A stretch of DNA of 64,000 bases, taken from Urechis unicinctus (Eukaryota > Annelida > Polychaeta > Xenopneusta > Urechidae). The stretch's first letter is position 1. Every line of letters begins with the position of its first letter. The stretch lies in the NCBI GenBank assembly GCA_034190875.2, contig CM067356.1, positions 54,154,102 through 54,218,101 on the forward strand, written 5' to 3'. Under the pieces are notes generated by a model, which searched no databases, was not told where the DNA came from, and saw nothing but the letters and a program-made list of their open reading frames with translations. Positions 14,591 through 25,449 of this stretch are shown in pieces. The position numbers were made by a program, and so were the translations under genes.

Positions 14591-14994
14591 CTTAAAATTG
14601 GAGAGCGAGGAGTTGAGCTCGGAGGGAAGAACAGAATGTAAAATGTACAAGTCAACGTCCCAGCTACGTGATTGTAATTATCATGGTCACATGGGGAAAG
14701 GTAGTTGCCCGGGCCACTGATCGTTGCTAAGCAAGGACGGGCATGGGGAGGAGAGGGTAAGTGGTGTACATAAGGGGGTGGCGGGACACACGAGAAGCTA
14801 AGGCTCACAGTATATATCGGCTTTCGGGGACAACCCCCCAATGGTGCACATCGTTCTCTTGCAGAGATATGATAAGCTAAGCGATAGGATATGGACTTGA
14901 ACATAACGGTAATTCGGCAATGATAACAAAGAGTGCATAGCTTCGTTAAGATCCCTCACTCTCAATAAATCTAGCATGTTCAAGATCGTTATTT

Positions 14995-15430
14995 GTCAGA
15001 TAATTACATTGGTTTGAGAGACGTAGTAGTCTATCGCGAAAATACATCGCTGTCGAACAATGACACGTTTTATCCTCATAACTCAAGGCCGGACTTAACT
15101 AACAGACGCATGCGAGTTATCATCAATTGGATGGCATCAGTTGCAGTACATCGTGGGGCTCGGTTTAGATACTGTGTGATGTTTAACATAAATAATTCTT
15201 ATGCGGAAGGTGAAACTATGCGTGTCAGATAATTACATTTGTTTGAGAGAATAGTCTATCGCTGTCGAACAATGACAACGTTTTAATCCTCATAACTCCA
15301 GGCTGGACTAACTAGCAGATGAAGACAACAACAAAAGCATTTGTGGGTTCGGTTTATATACTGTGTGATGTTTAACACTCTAATCACGTTTCGAATAATA
15401 TTGAGTTTTGCATATCTCTCGGTCCGGGTT
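14995..15430. repeat. Tandem duplication, unit about 230 bp
   Basis: GTCAGATAATTACATT.GTTTG followed by a CGCTGTCGAACAATGACA stretch and ending in ACTGTGTGATGTTTAACA occurs twice (from about 14,997 and from about 15,228). The right arm has a single copy at about 58,370-58,600, so the tandem duplication is private to the left arm. Confidence 0.85.
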
Positions 15431-16596
15431 TGGCATGGTGTATTCTGGGGATTGCTGCTAGGTTGAACTGTTGAATTTAATCAGACAGACTATCACATGG
15501 GTTTTTTTTTGGCCATAGCCTTAGTCGGAACCTCAAGGCTCCTAACAAAGTTCTAAGTAAATATTGGAACTAGTCTTGAACTGACATAGCGTCTTGTTAT
15601 CTGTTTACGCTTGCTCTGTCACATTCTTCACGTAGTTCAAATGAATTTGTTTTTTAACGTTGTAGGTCCTTTCTGGTTTCTGGGCAAACAACCAGCGACT
15701 CCACAACAGATCTCATGCAAGTGCGGCTTTGTTTCCGTGAAACGCCAGGTATGCGTTGAATGGATCATTAATGATGGCACCCGCTGCTTCACACAAGATG
15801 CTGAATGCCTTGATCACCAAAATCTATGTTTACCCTTAATCACCGAAATGTGTGTTAAGATTTACAAAACCAGCTTAACTGGATTTCGCATGACTACAAT
15901 GGATAATAATGCTCTCATAACACCATATCTCCGGTGTCACTCCAATGACTTTGGCCTTTGCCGTGACGAGGAGACCATCCTAATGACACTGACTGCAAGT
16001 TAATCATAAGCTCTTTTTTTAATAAATGGACTATATCAAGCCCTTTGTGCCAAATCTTATCAATGCCTGTATCAGTAAGACTCATTTTAGTTCGATTTGC
16101 GTCGTTGGCATCATCACTTGGCAAGCAACTTTTAAACGCTCACCAAACCAATTTGAGAAAAAAATGCAACACATATATCTTGTACACATGCTAACTGATG
16201 TCTCACGTGGGACGTTGCTGGTATCTAAGGTTGTGTCTCGTTAAAACTTACTCAATCATTGAGAAGTATTTTATTTTGCATATGAACACTGAATCAGTTA
16301 TAATTATGGTAATTTGTGCCATTCGATGCATCAACTCAACTTTTCAGCCGTCTTTGAAATTGTCAAGGAAATTTCACGCATATATTTAACGTACCACTCA
16401 ACGTTCATCCTTTATTTTCTCAGTCAAACTGGCTTGGTTAGAACTTTCACTCGCCCCTTTTAACTTGTCTTCTCAAAACTGCATCATTCTCCGATTCACT
16501 AGAATGAATTGCATATATGATTGCCAAAATATACATAAGGGTCTAAGAAGGGTTGATCGTTGTTTGCATTTATGTACATACACTCTCTCTCTGACG

Positions 16597-16620
16597 CACG
16601 CACGCACGCACACACGCACG

Positions 16621-16713
<93 letters not shown>

Positions 16714-16741
16714 GCACGCACGCACACACGCACGCACACAA
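16597..16741. repeat. (CA)n/(CACG)n microsatellite
   Basis: A central pure CA run flanked on both sides by GCACGCAC-type units. The partner site (57,127-57,172) has only a short TGCG run plus a TG stub, which shows large length divergence between the arms. Open frames rich in Thr/His or Cys/Val through this tract are artefacts. Confidence 0.97.
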
Positions 16742-18003
16742 AGGTGTATGTGTTTTATTCTCGTTTGAAGAACTTGAACATATTTATTGACGGCGGAGAT
16801 GATGTTTGTTCAATAGCTCATATTATTTGAGGACAAACCGAAAAATTCCTGGAAAGAGAAATTTCCGGAAAACGAAACTATCAGTCATCTGCCGATATCT
16901 ATTCAATTTTCACAAATACGTCTATACATAATGGTGTTTGTGTTGTTGTTTGCTCACATAATACTTTTTTTCGATTCCATTGAGGTTTTCTTTAACCACC
17001 CATTTAATATATCAGCAGGTGTTTCTATGTCATTACCTTCAGCTCCAACAAAATATCGATAGTTGATACACTGGACTGTAAGGCATACTTGCTTAATGGG
17101 ATAATGGTAGGGGGGGGGGAGTAACATAATGGGGCTAGTTACGTCCTTCAACGCCCCAAACCAACTTCCTGTTGGCTGTTGCTATGTATGTCTGTAGTTA
17201 GACAGAGTTCACAGTTGTTTTGGAACATGTGTTTATTTACAAGATGGCTACTTACTAACACAAACTCTCTGTGAACCTAGCGGCGCTTATCAACATCAAT
17301 ATACAATAGAATATTATGATATGCATATGTAACATCTCTTGGTGTAATAAACGTTATAAATATTATTCTAATGAGTCCTTGTAGATCAGTCGCCCTTGCT
17401 CAATAACAATGCACTTGGAATAGTCTATATCTAGTTGGTATGTTGCTGTGGCTTGACAGATTCTAGACATTATTTCCTTCGTTTTACGGGTGGTTGACTG
17501 GTAGGCTCTTGGACATTGGGTACCTCAAATGGTTTTGCTTTCTTTCTGTTCTACTTCTTCGCCATGTTCCTTCTTCAGTGTCTTCAATATAAGACCTATT
17601 TCCTACGTCGCCAGCAACACTTGCTTCGTTTCTTCACTTCTTGTCTTGATCAGTCCTCATCATGACACGATCACTTGACTTTCTCTGTGGTTGAACACTA
17701 TGACACGGTTGCAGTGATCTGCTACTGAGTGTGAATTTTCCTCTTCAATGCTCTTCGTGTACTTCTTATTGTCTACGTTATTCAGGTTTTAGCTTAAAGA
17801 TCAAAACTAACGTTTTTTGGCATATCCGATTTGTATGTTTCAAAATGTAGGAAAATATCTTTTAATCTGACCACGGTAGATAATTTTACATTCTCTCAAG
17901 TACTGTGGACATAAATCCGCTGAGAATGTGGTGCTCGGGTTTAATTCCGATTGAATTCCCAGAGTCCATTTTGCACCAGTTGGTCGCTAGGAGGCAGGAC
18001 GCG

Positions 18004-18011
18004 TGACGTCA
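18004..18011. promoter_or_regulatory. CRE-like palindrome TGACGTCA upstream of P2RX7_C gene 1
   Basis: Perfect 8-bp CRE/ATF-type palindrome about 118-125 bp before the ATG at 18,129, in a locally G+C-rich patch. The opposing THAP gene has the same palindrome at a nearly equal distance. A promoter role is inference. Confidence 0.55.
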
Positions 18012-18128
18012 CGTTTGCGGCTCGTCCCAAAGCAAATTCGAAGGCGGTATTTCGGAAGCTGAGAAAAATTATACGATCCGCGATTTTTTCCCTGCAACTT
18101 TCCTTTCTACTGATTGGTATATATTAAC

Positions 18129-19330
18129 ATGTCGTCATCAGATGAAGATTATGAAGCCTCATTAGATGAAATGAGGACTTATGATGTCCGTTGATATTTA
18201 TTTGAGCCCACACGATTGCGAATAACAACCGAGTCAGATAATGATGTTGGGAGCTCAGAAACGGATTCCGATTCGGAAAATGAATGCAGCAAAGACGCTT
18301 TGACTTTCTGGCCAGTGGAAGTGTGGTAGGTAGAAATTTTTCGTCTCTATTAGTCTAAATGGATTAGCACCGGTACAATTCCGTGTAATGGGGTCTATCT
18401 GGCCTACACACCCAAGTCAATAAATTCACCCAGCGCGTTCCCCGAGCGATAGTGACATGTATGATAATATACATAATTGACTTGGGTGCCTGTGAACTGG
18501 CCCCTTTCAGAATTTAGACGTCCTGTTAATATATCTCTCATCAGTGTATATTTAAAAGACTAAGTCTACTCTTTTGCTCACAGATAAAGTCAGAATGCTC
18601 GGAAGAATTTGTGAATCATGGACAAACATGCACTGCTGGGTCAGCTTTTGTTATGTGAATGATCTAACTTGGAGTTCAAAATGGCTAAAGCTTGATTTGG
18701 GCAACCTTTTAGGTGTAGCTGTAACAACTGCGATCAGATGACCACATTGCGGGAATGTGTTTGTTGTCGAAATTACCTGAAGTCTCTGGCAACAATAGAA
18801 GAGTGGCCATGTATGACCGAACATCCAGGGTTCAAGTCAAACTGCTTGGACCGTAATGTCCTGCTTGCATCGAAATTCTAGTACATACAGATAGATGGAC
18901 ATATAGGGGATGAAGTTAACACAAATCAGTTAGTTATGCCTTTATTGAAGCACATATAAGACACACAGCCACTTCTGGACATGGACAATGTGTATCCCAA
19001 GTGTCCATGTTGTGCAATAGATTTGGTAATCAAGTTCAGTGCTACATGACAACAAACAGCAAAACCAGCAATACATTTATATCTGGAGTACATAGTTGAC
19101 AAAAAAATTAGAGTTAAAAAACATTATTTTCATATTTCCCTAAGAAATAATTAATTCTTTTTTGCTCCAGGTTATTCAGATATTTGGCCTATTGCCATTT
19201 CATCTACTGGGTGTGGCACAGATTAGGTAGACATAACAGAAAAGTATTGCCATCATGTGTCGTAAACAAAATAAGATCTACATTCCCAGATCCAGAGGGC
19301 ATTTACAGAGGATACCTAGAAAGTAGCTGA
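18129..19330 (+). pseudogene. P2RX7_C-domain protein of transposon 1, three exons
   Basis: Exons 18,129-18,325, 18,713-18,928 and 19,171-19,330 have GT/AG borders and add to 573 nt, exactly 191 codons including the stop, which supports the model. Exon 1 is acidic (MSSSDEDYEASLDEM start, YLFEPTR motif). Exon 2 has the cysteine signature W|CSCNNC...RECVCC followed by CMTEHPGF...CLDR. Exon 3 carries RYLAYCHFIYWVW and VLPSCVVNKIRSTFP. These match the intracellular C-terminal domain of P2X7 receptors, which occurs alone in many invertebrate proteins; in the receptor it binds zinc. Two in-frame stops (TGA 18,192-18,194, TAG 18,879-18,881) break it. Its stop overlaps the end of the opposing transposase gene by about 15 bp. 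Its role in the transposon is unknown. Confidence 0.82.
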
Positions 19331-21257
19331 GGAGATTTTGTTTGCATGATTGACGCGGCATAGGTGTGCTCCCACAAGGATGTCCTTTGCTGGCTTTTCA
19401 AATTGAACAGCAATAGGGGGCGGAACACTCCTTTCCGCCGAAAGAACTTTCGCCAGTCTGTAACTGGGATATTTCTCACGAAGCACAAACACTTCAGTAA
19501 TGAGGTTGTCAACATAATCTGAAGCATAACCAGTTAATAAAAGATTAGTAATAAATTGTCTTTGAATCATTAAATGGAATGTTTGGTCTTTTGTGCCAGT
19601 ATAATTACCCTATGGGCACGGCAGGAAACTCATAATAAATTTATCTTAATAAATGCCATTATTGTTGAACTCATATTTATATATATTGAACAACAAATCC
19701 TGTGATATATACCAACCAAAACAGGCTTCACCACTGGATCACCCTGTCTGGACTTTGGAAAGGACACTCCCCATTGTGCCTGGCCTTGTTGAGTGACTGC
19801 CTGAGCTCTATTGGAGTTTTCATTAAAATGCAAAACTGCAAGGAGTAATCTGGAAGTAAAGCACCAACAGTAGCAGATATAGCCTGGTGGTCTGGCATGC
19901 CTATGTGAGCTCACAATACACCAGCATGTCATAACTTTACAAGCACCAACATAAACCCATGTTTTACATCAGGTATTTGCAATATATACCACACTACAGT
20001 CACAGCAAAGCTCAATTAAATCACCTTGCTTCCATAGTGGCAAAGGGAAAGTGTACACTCTTGGGCGCGAAGAAGATCACCACCTTGTGGAAAGATTCTA
20101 AGCTGGATGTCTGCTCAGACAGAGATAATCTGCCAATGTCTTTCAGAAGGTGTTTGCTGTTTACGACCAGGGCCATCCTCTAGCTCAATGCCACTATAAA
20201 ACCAAAGTTGTAGGTGCTTTATTAGGCTTATGAGAGAGCACTGATTTTTATAAGCATGCAATACAATTCCACTGTTTACAGGGATTTTCAAAGTAAACTA
20301 TCACTTACATGTTCATCCATAACATCCTTGTCACTTTCCATGTCGAATATAGACATCCAGGTGACTCAATATACTTACAAGCAAACATGTTTGTGGGAGC
20401 CCTCTACCGGTTCAGTTGAGCTGGCCTCTATCTCGGGCACACCTGTCATCTCGTTTTCACTTTCACTGGAGGCATCAAGCATCTCAGCTCCAGTTAACAT
20501 TTCATGCAGCACCTACAAACAGAGGCATCATGTGTTTCAGTGTCGACCAGTTGTACACCAATGATATTTCCCAAAATAGGGATCAAAATCACCTATATCA
20601 ATATACTTCTATATACAAACTGTCTAATTTGTCCTATGACATCAGTAGTACTCATGTAAATGGACCAATTAAACACAGTATGTAGTGTATCCAAATCCCT
20701 AAACAAAAACAGGCAATGTAATGCAAGTATTTTGAGATCACATTGAAACACCAGTTATTGAGCCATGCCCATGGGGCCTTTCTTTACCAGTGATGCCTTA
20801 GCCTTAACACGGCCATGTCATTTGGGTCGTATGATTATTCATATAAGAAATAAATTTTGCTGTCAATCAAACACTAAGGCACAACCACGACTGGGAATGA
20901 AAATTGAATGGTCCTAGCTATCTTACCTGTTGACGTCGTCTTTTCTCAAAGGCACCTCGACGTCTTACTCGATCCTGGTTCACACCCATGTAATTGAAAA
21001 TCGTTGGCATGGTACCTTGGCGAAGCCTAGTTTGTTTAGAAAAGCCCAGACTTATGAGCAGCTCTGGGTCCGTTTCATAGGCGTCTCTCTCAAAGTGGTC
21101 GGAGCAAAGGACAGGAGTTGTTTTGGTCGGCTTCCAATCCTTCCTCTTCACCTTTACAATCGAATTCTTGTGCATGTTTCGGTCTTTCGGGAACCGAAAG
21201 AAACTCTTACCCGACCTCTCGTCGTTTCTTCTCCCAACCGACACAACAATAAGGCAT
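19316..21257 (-). pseudogene. THAP-domain transposase of Kolobok-like transposon 1, broken
   Basis: Exon 1 (21,257-20,927) begins MPYCCV, the first zinc ligands. A frameshift near 21,235 then separates these from the rest of the THAP domain: SFFRFPKD, DWKPTK, CSDHF (21,106-21,092) and MPTIF (about 21,000). Exon 2 (20,512-20,379) is an acidic Ser/Glu-rich linker joined in phase 0. Later exons keep the conserved C-terminal region: LLKDI...EQTSSLESFHKVV..FAPKSVHF (20,179-20,025), LLLAVLHFNENSNRAQA (from 19,849) and YVDNL...SVPPPIAVQFEKP (19,518-19,316). THAP domains bind DNA at transposon ends. The DDE catalytic middle expected between exon 2 and 20,180 is not visible, so the gene is internally deleted as well as frameshifted. 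It converges on the P2RX7_C gene. Confidence 0.85.
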
Positions 21258-21372
21258 AATCCAAACTGTGAGTGTAACAAACCGTGAAGACTTTCATAAA
21301 CCATCAACGAGCCGCGACAACAATGGCGAAGTTTGTTGACATTCGTGATCAGCGAGCGCAGAGCAGCGAACG

Positions 21373-21380
21373 TGACGTCA
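21373..21380. promoter_or_regulatory. CRE-like palindrome TGACGTCA upstream of THAP gene 1
   Basis: Lies 116-123 bp upstream of the transposase ATG (21,257) on the minus strand, a near mirror image of the site at 18,004. Promoter function is inferred from recurrence at all four transposon genes. Confidence 0.55.
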
Positions 21381-21584
21381 CGTGCCAAATAATTCCGAAC
21401 GTTGCCGAGCGGGATGTTCAACGAGTGGAAGAAGAAAACATACACTTTAAAATCCTTTTTTAAAGGAATAGGGTGCTCCAAAGTAACCGCTATCGATATG
21501 AATACAATTATTGAAGTTTATTCTTTCGAATTTCGATTTTAAAAAAAATTGTGTTTAAGATCTTTAAGGCTGTGAATAGTTCAG

Positions 21585-21876
21585 TAGCGGCGATATGTGT
21601 TATTATGCAGCCTAATAGTGCAAGGTAAGTAGATAGGAACAGCTTCCAATTGCCTCAGAAACTTTAATTACATGAACACATGTACTATATTGCAATGATA
21701 AATGAGTTGGCAGCCATATTGTATAGACACGTTATGTCAGCGCCTGTAGGCGGCAGTGTTATAATATGGCAGCATCATAATGTTTTATTTCCCCACAAGT
21801 CTTTAGCAACTTCGGAGCAAGGTAAAGGCTGATAATACACATTAAAGGAACACAACGAGACTAAAGTAAGGCTAGT
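21585..21876. other. Left-arm-only tail of the Gypsy fragment region
   Basis: Lies between the transposon's right flank and the last recognisable integrase sequence. It is absent from the right arm, where the sequence jumps from the flank (about 56,213) directly to the Gypsy linker. It could be the 3' part of the Gypsy element, but no LTR features were recognised. Confidence 0.4.
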
Positions 21877-23471
21877 TTGGCAGATGTTACCGGCACATTG
21901 CTCACCGTTGGAGTCTTTACCACCAGCTCAAATAACACATATGCAGAAGTGTTATCTCGGCAACCAAGGTATCTAGAAGATTTCGTTGTCAGAGTGCCGT
22001 TCAGGGACTCTAGGGATCGACCACTACGTCACTACCACTTGACATCCGGGTTGTTGGTTATGAGGCGTTTGACCGTCGTGACCCTAATCTCTGCTCTGTA
22101 GTTGCTGGGGGGCAATGCCACTGACGTGAGGTGTTGCTGGACACCCCATTTGGATAAGAATGAGCGGGAAGCTGTGGCAGTGAATTCTGGGCCACCATCC
22201 TAGGAAAGTGCATCGGGGATACCGTATGTGGCAACGCAGCGGCTCGAGCTATTGATTATTCCCTCTTGTTCTCTCAAGGGTTTGCCAAATGGAGTATCTC
22301 TTCATCATGACAGGGTAGGTTACACCCTTGAAACTGATGAAGTCTGCACATATGCATTGAAATGGGTATACTGGTAGAATGAGAGGCGTTGGAGGGGCAC
22401 TCGGATGGGACGGAGCCATTCGATTGCAGTGTGTGCAGTTAGCAAGTATGAGGTTCATATATGATGTGATTCCAGGCCAGAAGACGTACGACGTAGTGCC
22501 TTAGTGGGCAGAGTGAATGGCAGAGAGAATGTCCTTACGGAGGCTATGGGGGATCACAACTCTACCTTTATAGAGGATCGCGCCGTCTGAAGTGAGTAGG
22601 TGCTCCCGGAATCAGTGACAGGACTTTAGCGGGGACAGAGTGTGGCTGGCTGGTGGCGTGGGCGTTGAGTGTTTGAAAGTCAACTGTGCATTTCGGCTTG
22701 CCTGTTTTCTTTGCACAGACCGGTGGCACCAGATGAACGGTGTCACCATAAGGACGGATACGATCATACCCAGTCGAACGTCTTGGTATCATCCTTATTT
22801 GACCTTATCCTGCCATGGAGTGGCACCGGTATCGGTGTGTAGAAGGCCACAAGTACAGCATCGGGGTTAATCATGAGTCTGATAGGGGACACTGTCATCA
22901 TGGGTTTAGGTTGGTGCTCACATGTGTTGGATGTGCTGTCCTGTTAATGGTCGATGATGAATGCTTGCATCTTCCCCTCTTTTTTTGCAGACACAGCCGG
23001 GAATGGTAGCTTGGTCGGCATTAGCGATGGCAGTTGTCGCTTGTGGCAGTCACATAGTGGCCTGTGCCTGGCAATCGCACAGTGACTGCCCCGAGCATGT
23101 TGATGCTCTTCCCGTTTGCTGCTTGACAGGTATGAGGTCATCTAGCTTCAGGTCAAGTCGGTTGACTACCTGTAACCTAATAAGGCAGTTTTGGCACCCA
23201 GTGTCAGCCATCGCATGTGTAGATAGTGATTTCGTTGAGGACGGCAACCAAAACCCAGGCCTATGTAGTCCTGCCTGTTGACTGTGAGGGTCAAGCGAAT
23301 GCAGGCCTGTGACGGTCCAGTCATCCAAACATCACGCAAATTACTGAATAGGTGGTGGTCCAATATCTTGGAACCTCCGTCACGATGACCAGCGACTCGT
23401 GTGGCGCAAAGTAACTCTTTCCCTTCGTAAGTAAATGATATTTTTCTGTTCCCAGCTGTGTAGCTATACAT
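21877..23471 (-). pseudogene. Gypsy retrotransposon pol fragment, left copy
   Basis: Minus-strand remnant of a Gypsy/Ty3 polyprotein. In order: aspartic-protease motif ADTGCQNCL (DTG at 23,205-23,197); a linker around 22,870-22,790; reverse-transcriptase start with KKTGKPKCTVDFQTLNA (22,792-22,568); then integrase, with the CTHC zinc pair, a YPFQ.ICADF stretch (first catalytic Asp near 22,344), DGGPEF (22,199-22,182) and PSNYRAE (catalytic Glu). The RT palm and RNase H are deleted between RT start and integrase, and stops are present (one directly before DGGPEF). A shorter inverted copy lies at 55,736-56,229. No functional protein is possible. Confidence 0.87.
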
Positions 23472-24045
23472 CCCGTGGAAACCAAGTCGATGCTAACGGA
23501 TTAAAACATATAATTTAAACATTTATCAAATCTTCATTTCGCTATTGCAATTATATTCAAAACCTAGTTTTCCTTCAAACTCATTTCATTGGTATTTAAA
23601 TTAGTATTGTGATCGCACAAAGTAATAGCGACACCTACAGGTAATTGTCTCACATTCATGTTAATTTCCTGCCTCTCATATCCTAAAGACAGCTCCGTGA
23701 AGCATTCACAATAGTCGAACTCATTTGTGTACTGATGTTGATAGCCTTAAGAATTATGATAAGCCAATCAATGCATCGTGGAATGTGAATTACAAAACAA
23801 CTACAAATATGTTTGCATTGTTCACAATTCTACTGTTAAAAATGTTTTGTCATAAATAACAATAACCATCTATTATTCGAATTGCCATGGAAACAGCCAG
23901 GCGTTCTAATCCTTAATTTGGAGTAGTCTAGCTCTTTATTCTAGTAGTTTAACTATTCTTCTACTTGTCTACTGCCCCGCCCCTCTATTATATTCATTAA
24001 TCGTCTGCAACCAGGTAGTCCAGAGTGTTGAAATTAGGATAAGAA
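23471..24045. repeat. Inverted-repeat arm D, left copy
   Basis: Matches 54,860-55,390 in reverse complement. Anchors are GAAACCAAGTCG at the inner edge and CTGCAACCAGGTAGTC...AATTAGGATAAGAAAC at the outer edge. No gene recognised. This is the last block of the left copy. Confidence 0.85.
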
Positions 24046-25329
24046 ACCTGAATTGGACGGCGTTTGAGGAAACAAGATTGATGGAGTAGTTTTTGAGGTA
24101 ACATTTATGAAGCAGGGTTTTGAGGAAGCCGTAATAATAGTCCCAATATGAGGCGTGGTTGGCTATATAGTCTATGTTTTTCATGTATTGTTCATATTTA
24201 ACTGAAAATGGTTAAATCATCTTAGCAAATGTCATAGTAGCATACTAATGTGTGTTAAGTTTCTGTCCTGTCCATTTTGTCAGCGTAGGAGACTGTGGAT
24301 GAATGCCAAAGCAAAAAAAGATTCAGTGAAGCATCCTTCAACTGGAGGAGGGAAGGAGACAAAGCAGGCTGATACCTCATGACGTCCGGTTTATAAATGA
24401 CGGAATGAAGTGTCGACTAGTTCTCTTTAATATTTAGCAGGCACTATACTGGAGAACGATATTTTCTGCCTAAATTGTTCATAAACAGATTAATTACACA
24501 AACATGAGTTTAAATGTTATTACCAATAAAACCTCGCAATTATTTAATTAAGCATTGGAGTGAGCTGTCATTGCATAAGTTATTAATAAAGTATGATTAG
24601 AGGAAATTTGTTTCATATAAAACAAACATGATCCTTATTGGTTCACCATTTTATTCAATGCTACACTCAGACAATCAATGAAACAACCATGTTTCAACTT
24701 GTCAATAATATGACAACTTGTCTAACTTGAACAATAAGGATATCTAGTATAACATTGTGATATTCAGCATTATATACCATTAATGCCTCCTCTCTTTGAA
24801 TGTTTGTTCTTTGCAAATTGTTTCAGTTGACCAAATGGCATGGATATCACAGGGTAAACAATACAAAAAGGAGCCTAAAGTTTGATTGGGGGAAAAAAAT
24901 ATGGATGTACCATATTAAGTGAATTTTCTATTATCATCATTTAACAATAATATGTAAAATCAGGTCTACTCTACAATGGAACACGTTCATGTACTGTTTG
25001 TTGAATGTGTGTCAACATATTTTCAAGTATTACTTGTTGCACAGTGATACATTCAGATCATTCTGATTTAGCTGTTTTGTTATTGTATGAATCAAAGATT
25101 TGTTATGAATGTCACTACTTTTCCACTCATTACAGCATCCAAAGAGAATGTAGTCTTACCAACCCCAATCTATTTTCAAAGAGGACAACTTTTCCAGCTG
25201 GGGTCAATAAATCATGGGTACTTAAGGCCATGATTGAATGTCCTTCCTGCCATAAACCCCCTCCATGGCAATATGTGTCACATGAATACTCTACTAGACA
25301 AAACTCTGCAATGTTACACATATATTGTA
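24046..25329. other. Spacer between left copy and first inverted piece
   Basis: About 1.28 kb with no match elsewhere in the window that I could find, no recognised gene and no mobile element. It is the loop of the B-A inverted pair and the natural place to test whether the structure is real. Confidence 0.6.
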
Positions 25330-25446
25330 GAAGCAGCTTGGGTTAGCTGGTTGTAGAAGGGGCTTGGATTAGCTGGTTGTAGAAGTGGATTGGGTTAACT
25401 GGTTGTAGAAGTGGCTTGGGTTAGCTGGTTGAAGAACCAGCTTGAG
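25330..25446. repeat. 26-bp minisatellite m, middle copy
   Basis: About 4.5 units of GGCTTGGGTTAGCTGGTTGT plus AGAAGT, in opposite orientation to 14,362-14,590. It abuts the BEL/Pao copy at 25,450, as the left copy does. Confidence 0.93.
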
Positions 25447-25449
25447 TTA

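Larger units (their letters stand above)
14590..17793. repeat. Inverted-repeat arm C, left copy
   Basis: Bases 14,590-14,843 match 61,120-61,383. Bases 14,960-17,793 match 56,234-58,627, all in reverse complement. Between them the left arm has only about 117 bp, where the right arm has 2.5 kb including the secreted-protein gene. The 130-codon frame at 15,611-16,003 is not conserved in the right copy, so I do not call it a gene. The left copy keeps AATAAA at about 14,967, equivalent to that gene's poly(A) signal. Confidence 0.87.
17794..21567. mobile_element. Kolobok-like TTAA transposon 1 (3,766 bp plus TSDs)
   Basis: The element runs from 17,798 (AGATCAAAACTAACG) to 21,563 (ending TTTAAGATCT), flanked by TTAA at 17,794-17,797 and 21,564-21,567. 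The inverted partner arm has the same flanks joined at a single TTAA (56,230-56,233): GGTTTTAGC-TTAA-GGCTGTGAATAG in the same sense. That is a true unoccupied site and fixes both ends. Terminal inverted repeats are short (AGATC then divergent). It carries a P2RX7_C-like gene on the plus strand and a THAP transposase gene on the minus strand, tail to tail. TTAA duplications plus a THAP transposase are known marks of the Kolobok superfamily. Both genes are damaged, so this copy is immobile by itself. Confidence 0.92.

Noticed and set aside
15611..16003. 130-codon plus-strand frame with several cysteines
   Set aside because: The homologous right-arm sequence (57,990-58,120 and inward) breaks the frame early, so there is no constraint.
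16465..16830. Open frames of His-Thr or Cys-Val repeats
   Set aside because: Translation of the CA/GT microsatellite. The partner arm has only a short tract.
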